A stretch of 6,331 nucleotides of DNA from Spirochaetia bacterium (GTDB taxonomy: Bacteria; Spirochaetota; UBA12135): NCBI GenBank assembly GCA_003497555.1, contig DNNS01000514.1:251-6581 (forward strand). Direction: 5' to 3'. Positions 6,323-6,331 of the stretch are shown here, one piece after another. The number at the start of each line of letters is the position of its first letter. Position 1 is the stretch's first letter. The notes beneath the pieces are model-generated. The model saw only the letters and a list, made by a program, of their open reading frames with translations. It searched no databases and was not told where the DNA came from. The translations under genes were made by a program, and so were the position numbers.

Positions 6323-6331
6323 AAAATATTT

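Overview
The window looks like a chromosomal piece from an uncultured Gram-negative-type bacterium of moderate G+C content. Two features suggest the cell envelope has two membranes: a TonB-like protein with a single N-terminal membrane anchor, and a large secretion/flagellum-associated FapA-family protein. The truncated gene at the left edge resembles glycoside hydrolases common in the PVC group (Lentisphaerota, Planctomycetota, Kiritimatiellota) and related uncultured lineages. This is only a hint: no rRNA or strong taxonomic marker is present, and a spirochaete or another deep lineage with FapA proteins cannot be excluded.

Layout, left to right. Positions 2-1291 (+) hold the 3' part of a probable glycoside hydrolase; the frame is open to the window edge. 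A 209-base gap carries an unusually good sigma70-type promoter (TTGACT, 17 bp, TATAAT) and a Shine-Dalgarno site. These drive rpmE (ribosomal protein L31, zinc-binding form, 1501-1701) and the DUF1385/YqhQ membrane protein (1702-2682). The two genes abut in the same frame: the TAA stop of rpmE is followed directly by the TTG start of the yqhQ-like gene. In many bacteria this pair continues into prfA and prmC, but here it runs into a convergent gene with an 8-base overlap.

On the minus strand are a FapA-family (DUF342) protein (5086 down to 2675) and, upstream of it, a TonB-like protein (6199 down to 5327). The FapA protein is long (803 aa) because its N-terminal domain appears twice. The roughly 240 bases between these two genes contain a perfect 16-bp inverted repeat whose 36-base centre carries a promoter-like element facing fapA, followed by a possible 24-codon leader ORF. 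This is the least conventional part of the window.

How the genes work together: rpmE and yqhQ form one translation-associated transcription unit. The FapA-like and TonB-like genes may be co-expressed envelope genes, but no flagellar, exbB/exbD or receptor genes are visible to fix their roles. I see no CRISPR array, tRNA, rRNA, insertion sequence or phage gene, and no clear new defence or mobile system.
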